From positions 1 through 7,959 of the forward strand of contig URUL01000087.1 in the NCBI GenBank assembly GCA_900551005.1: a DNA stretch of 7,959 bases, in the 5' to 3' direction. Within the stretch, counting starts at the first letter, position 1; the number at the start of each line of letters is the position of its first letter. Shown piece by piece: positions 6,672 through 7,959 of the stretch. The translations under genes were made by a program, and so were the position numbers. Under the pieces are notes generated by a model. It searched no databases and was not told where the DNA came from. It saw only the letters and a list, made by a program, of their open reading frames with translations. The stretch comes from an uncultured Ruminococcus sp. Its GTDB lineage: Bacteria; Bacillota; Clostridia; Oscillospirales; CAG-272.

Positions 6672-6760
6672 AATTAAGCAAGGAATCGTCATCACTTTTC
6701 GAGTGGTGTCAGTTCCTTGTTTTACGCTGAATATGTTCGTTTGGAATATGGAACGCTCAC
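6672..6760 (-). pseudogene. Possible decayed 3' end of an IS3-family transposase
   Basis: On the minus strand, just before the IS-like end, one frame reads NEHIQRKT and, after a one-base shift, another reads KELTPLEK followed by stops. Together these resemble the C-terminus of IS3-family OrfB transposases (YN.ERIQ.KT..L.P.E.R). The distance to the IS-like end also suits such an element. The match is short and needs a frameshift, so it may be chance; a competing reading is simply a hairpin region. Confidence 0.22.
6679..6719. terminator. Hairpin with short T-run, possible terminator
   Basis: CAAGGAA (6679-6685) pairs with TTCCTTG (6713-6719), and inside it CATCACT (6690-6696) pairs with AGTGGTG (6702-6708) around a five-base loop. 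TTTT follows on the plus strand and a T-rich stretch follows on the minus strand a few bases later. The one wobble pair is G-T on the plus strand and A-C on the minus strand, so it folds better in plus RNA, where no upstream gene is evident. It may belong to the mobile-element remnant. Confidence 0.4.
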
Positions 6761-6833
6761 CTTGACGGCATTGACAAACAGACTGAGAATATGTTTCTTC
6801 GGTTCAAAAACAAATGGTAGAGCGTGATAAAAG

Positions 6834-6880
6834 AAAGCAGTCAACCGCTATGCATCCAGTGTAACGGTTAACTGCTTTTT
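6834..6880 (-). terminator. Rho-independent terminator of the DUF975 gene (possibly bidirectional)
   Basis: Fourteen-base arms at 6834-6847 and 6865-6878 pair with a single C-A mismatch, which becomes a G-U wobble in minus-strand RNA. The loop is 17 bases. On the minus strand the stem runs into CTGCTTTCTTTT, and on the plus strand into a run of five T. It lies about 35 bases after the DUF975 stop codon, the expected place for its terminator. Confidence 0.75.
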
Positions 6881-6912
6881 GTATATGCAGTTATTTGAAG
6901 CCTATCAGATGA

Positions 6913-7479
6913 TTATTCGCCTTTGATTGCATCATAGAAGCCGGCAACGGCAGCGGCTTTATACGGTGCGACATAAACGATTTCAAGGATACCGAGGGTC
7001 AGCAAGGACAGCAGATCCCAGCCGAGGAAACTCAGATAAAGAACAAAAAGCTCTCCCTTGTGTCCATGCATCATTTTGCGGCTTTCGGTAATTGCTTGCG
7101 TTGCAGAATACTCAGGATGGTCATTCAAAATGTAGAACGTCATAGCGTATGAAAAGCTTTTTACGATACCCGGGATGAAGAAAAGCAAAGACCACAAAAA
7201 TGTGAAAATGGGCACAAGGATTCCGGCTACCATATTATTTGAGAAATTAGAAAATCCGCCGAAGCCGTCATTAAGACTCACGTTTTCTTGGCGGTACAAC
7301 TTCATAAAGAAAAATGCTACTCCGGCTGTGAGAGGACCTGCCAAAAGAATGGCACCGATCAGTGTAGCAGACGCAACACATACCAGAAGTCCGATTACAA
7401 GTATTACGAGAATCGCTAAACCGAGATGACCTTTCATTGCTGCTTTTGCGTTTGCTTTGATTTGTTTTCTGTTAAACAT
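6913..7479 (-). CDS. DUF975 family integral membrane protein
   Basis: This 188-residue protein matches the DUF975 family of Firmicute membrane proteins, whose function is unknown. Visible landmarks in order are the basic N-terminus MFNRKQIKANAKAAMKG, a first hydrophobic region (20-48), GPLTAGVAFFFMKLYRQENVSL (49-69), the DGFGGFSNF motif (71-79), SLLFFIPGIVKSFSYAMTFYILND (97-120), the SRKMMHGHKGELF motif (133-145) and the closing helix pair ending PYKAAAVAGFYDAI. Length is normal for compact members. AAGGAG eight bases before the ATG at 7477-7479 fixes the start; the frame stays open upstream to another ATG at 7620, but that extension does not look like the family and crosses the promoter-like inverted repeats. 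It is a single-gene unit with its own terminator; no link to the exporter is evident beyond neighbourhood. Confidence 0.9.
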   Translation of the reverse strand: MFNRKQIKANAKAAMKGHLGLAILVILVIGLLVCVASATLIGAILLAGPLTAGVAFFFMKLYRQENVSLNDGFGGFSNFSNNMVAGILVPIFTFLWSLLFFIPGIVKSFSYAMTFYILNDHPEYSATQAITESRKMMHGHKGELFVLYLSFLGWDLLSLLTLGILEIVYVAPYKAAAVAGFYDAIKGE

Positions 7480-7487
7480 AGATTTTT

Positions 7488-7493
7488 CTCCTT
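7488..7493 (-). promoter_or_regulatory. Ribosome binding site fixing the DUF975 start
   Basis: AAGGAG on the minus strand, eight bases before the ATG at 7477-7479, supports the 188-residue form over the longer frame from 7620. Confidence 0.8.
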
Positions 7494-7512
7494 GTTTTAT
7501 AAAAAATATTTC

Positions 7513-7544
7513 GCCGATTGTAAAAGTTAAAAAAGCCAATCGGC
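7513..7544. repeat. Perfect 8-bp inverted repeat GCCGATTG-N16-CAATCGGC
   Basis: The arms lie at 7513-7520 and 7537-7544. They overlap the candidate -10 and -35 boxes of the DUF975 gene, and the right arm sits in the loop of the second inverted repeat. The structure could be a DNA operator or an RNA stem. Confidence 0.7.
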
Positions 7545-7546
7545 AA
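7517..7546 (-). promoter_or_regulatory. Candidate promoter of the DUF975 gene
   Basis: On the minus strand TTGCCG (7546-7541) and TACAAT (7522-7517) are 18 bp apart, a fair sigma-A match about 40 bases before the start codon. Both boxes overlap the arms of the inverted repeat at 7513-7544, so a repressor bound there would block the promoter. No transcript evidence is available. Confidence 0.45.
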
Positions 7547-7560
7547 AATGCTTTTTTAAC
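7526..7560. repeat. Perfect 11-bp inverted repeat GTTAAAAAAGC-N13-GCTTTTTTAAC
   Basis: The arms lie at 7526-7536 and 7550-7560. The 3' arm carries six T on either strand, so it could act as a weak bidirectional terminator, though the stem is AT-rich. It interlocks with the 8-bp repeat at 7513-7544, and both cannot be paired at once in RNA. Confidence 0.7.
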
Positions 7561-7667
7561 AAATATACTACTGATTTTTCTCCGATTTTGCGGCATGATT
7601 AAAGTACCGCCCAAAACCATACCAACAAAAACGGAAGAAAAAAATCATGCGAAATAAGAGTGTATAA

Positions 7668-7959
7668 ATGTCATTGGAAGACATCTACATCGGGGTGTGC
7701 GAATCAATGGAGAGTAAAAAGAGCGAATTGGTTTCTCTCCTTGAAGATATAACCGAGCCGAGCTGTCCGCAGAGCGGAGAGAAATTTCAGTTCCTCGGAA
7801 AAAGCGACGGTGAGAATCGCTCCCTTCGTTTCAAATGGGTATGTTCCAAATGCGTTCCGGTTCCTAAAACGGGTTCTCGCGTTTGTACTTGCGGTACACC
7901 TAGTACCGATTCCACCTATGGAATATGTGTTTACACATTTCCCGACAAGACTATACGAC
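7668..7959 (+). CDS. Transposase-like ORF, apparently internally deleted, running off the window
   Basis: An ATG at 7668 opens a frame of 97 codons to the window's end with no stop. Residues 1-27 (MSLEDIYIGVCES...ELVSLLED) look like the N-terminus of DDE transposases common in gut Clostridia. From about residue 33 (CPQSGEKFQFLGKSDGENRS) the sequence resembles the late cysteine-rich region of such transposases: LRFKWVCSKC, then RVCTCGTP, then YGICVYTFPDKTIR, normally followed by the last catalytic part. In full-length relatives, as I recall them, a few hundred residues lie between these blocks, so this copy seems to have lost its middle in frame, including most of the catalytic core. The upstream AAGAG is a weak ribosome site. 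The gene is on the opposite strand to all others. Family assignment is from memory of the motif, not a search. Confidence 0.6.
   Translation, partial: MSLEDIYIGVCESMESKKSELVSLLEDITEPSCPQSGEKFQFLGKSDGENRSLRFKWVCSKCVPVPKTGSRVCTCGTPSTDSTYGICVYTFPDKTIR

Larger units (their letters stand above)
6487..6912. other. Gap of 426 bases without an intact gene
   Basis: No intact protein gene is visible on either strand here. From left to right it holds the CPBP leader and promoter (6487-6572), an AT-rich spacer, an IS3-family-like end (6613-6638), a hairpin (6679-6719), possible transposase debris up to about 6760, and the terminator of the DUF975 gene (6834-6880). I looked for a small peptide gene with a double-glycine leader in this gap and saw none with a proper ribosome binding site. 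Confidence 0.6.

Noticed and set aside
6487..6912. Search for a CRISPR array, tRNA or RiPP precursor in the large gap
   Set aside because: No regularly spaced repeats, cloverleaf or leader-like small ORF could be seen; only hairpins, IS-like debris and a promoter.
7480..7620. 47-residue N-terminal extension of the DUF975 protein from an ATG at 7620
   Set aside because: DUF975 proteins begin like MFNRKQIKANAK; the extension crosses inverted repeats and a promoter-like sequence, and the AAGGAG site favours 7479.
7457..7657. Plus-strand open frame of 66 codons across the DUF975 leader
   Set aside because: It is antisense to the DUF975 start region, has no ribosome site and no recognisable features.

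Overview
The window looks like chromosomal DNA of a gut-type Firmicute of class Clostridia. The grounds are strong AAGGAG/GGAGG ribosome binding sites at short spacing, low-GC intergenic DNA, a DUF975 membrane protein, and an exporter set typical of Ruminococcus/Lachnospiraceae-like bacteria. The genus cannot be fixed from the sequence alone. Every gene except the last is on the minus strand.

Layout from right to left, in the direction of transcription. At 7668-7959 (+) lies the start of a transposase-like ORF that runs off the window and seems to have lost its middle. At 7479-6913 (-) is a DUF975 membrane protein, preceded by nested inverted repeats and followed by a hairpin terminator. A 426-base gap (6487-6912) holds that terminator, an IS3-family-like end with possible transposase debris, a second hairpin, and a promoter with two 9-bp direct repeats 11 bp apart just upstream of a perfect TATAAT. 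This promoter drives a translationally coupled pair: a CPBP (CAAX/Abi-type) intramembrane protease with an extra outer domain (6486-5212) and an unrecognised polytopic membrane protein (5208-4579). After a 155-base gap comes a tight four-gene run: a stand-alone degenerate receiver domain (4423-4067), a very short HlyD-like NHLP-system secretion protein (4033-3560), a C39-peptidase ABC exporter (3551-1368), and the second, peptidase-free NHLP-type ABC exporter (1356 to the left edge).

The four-gene run is the export half of an NHLP/NHLM-type RiPP (proteusin or class II lanthipeptide) system. The C39 exporter should cut a double-glycine-type leader and export the core peptide. The second ABC protein and the short HlyD-like protein are its usual partners. 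No precursor peptide and no LanM-like or other modifying enzyme is visible, so they probably lie beyond base 1 or elsewhere. The CPBP protease pair next door is a reasonable candidate for self-immunity or peptide processing, but this is inference from position and family.

Two cautions apply. The second ABC gene stops at 37-39 before its ATPase domain, but the bases around that stop are abnormally C-rich on the plus strand and the frame continues beyond it with family-like residues, so sequence-end error is at least as likely as a real nonsense mutation. The family calls come from recognised motifs and were not checked against a database.
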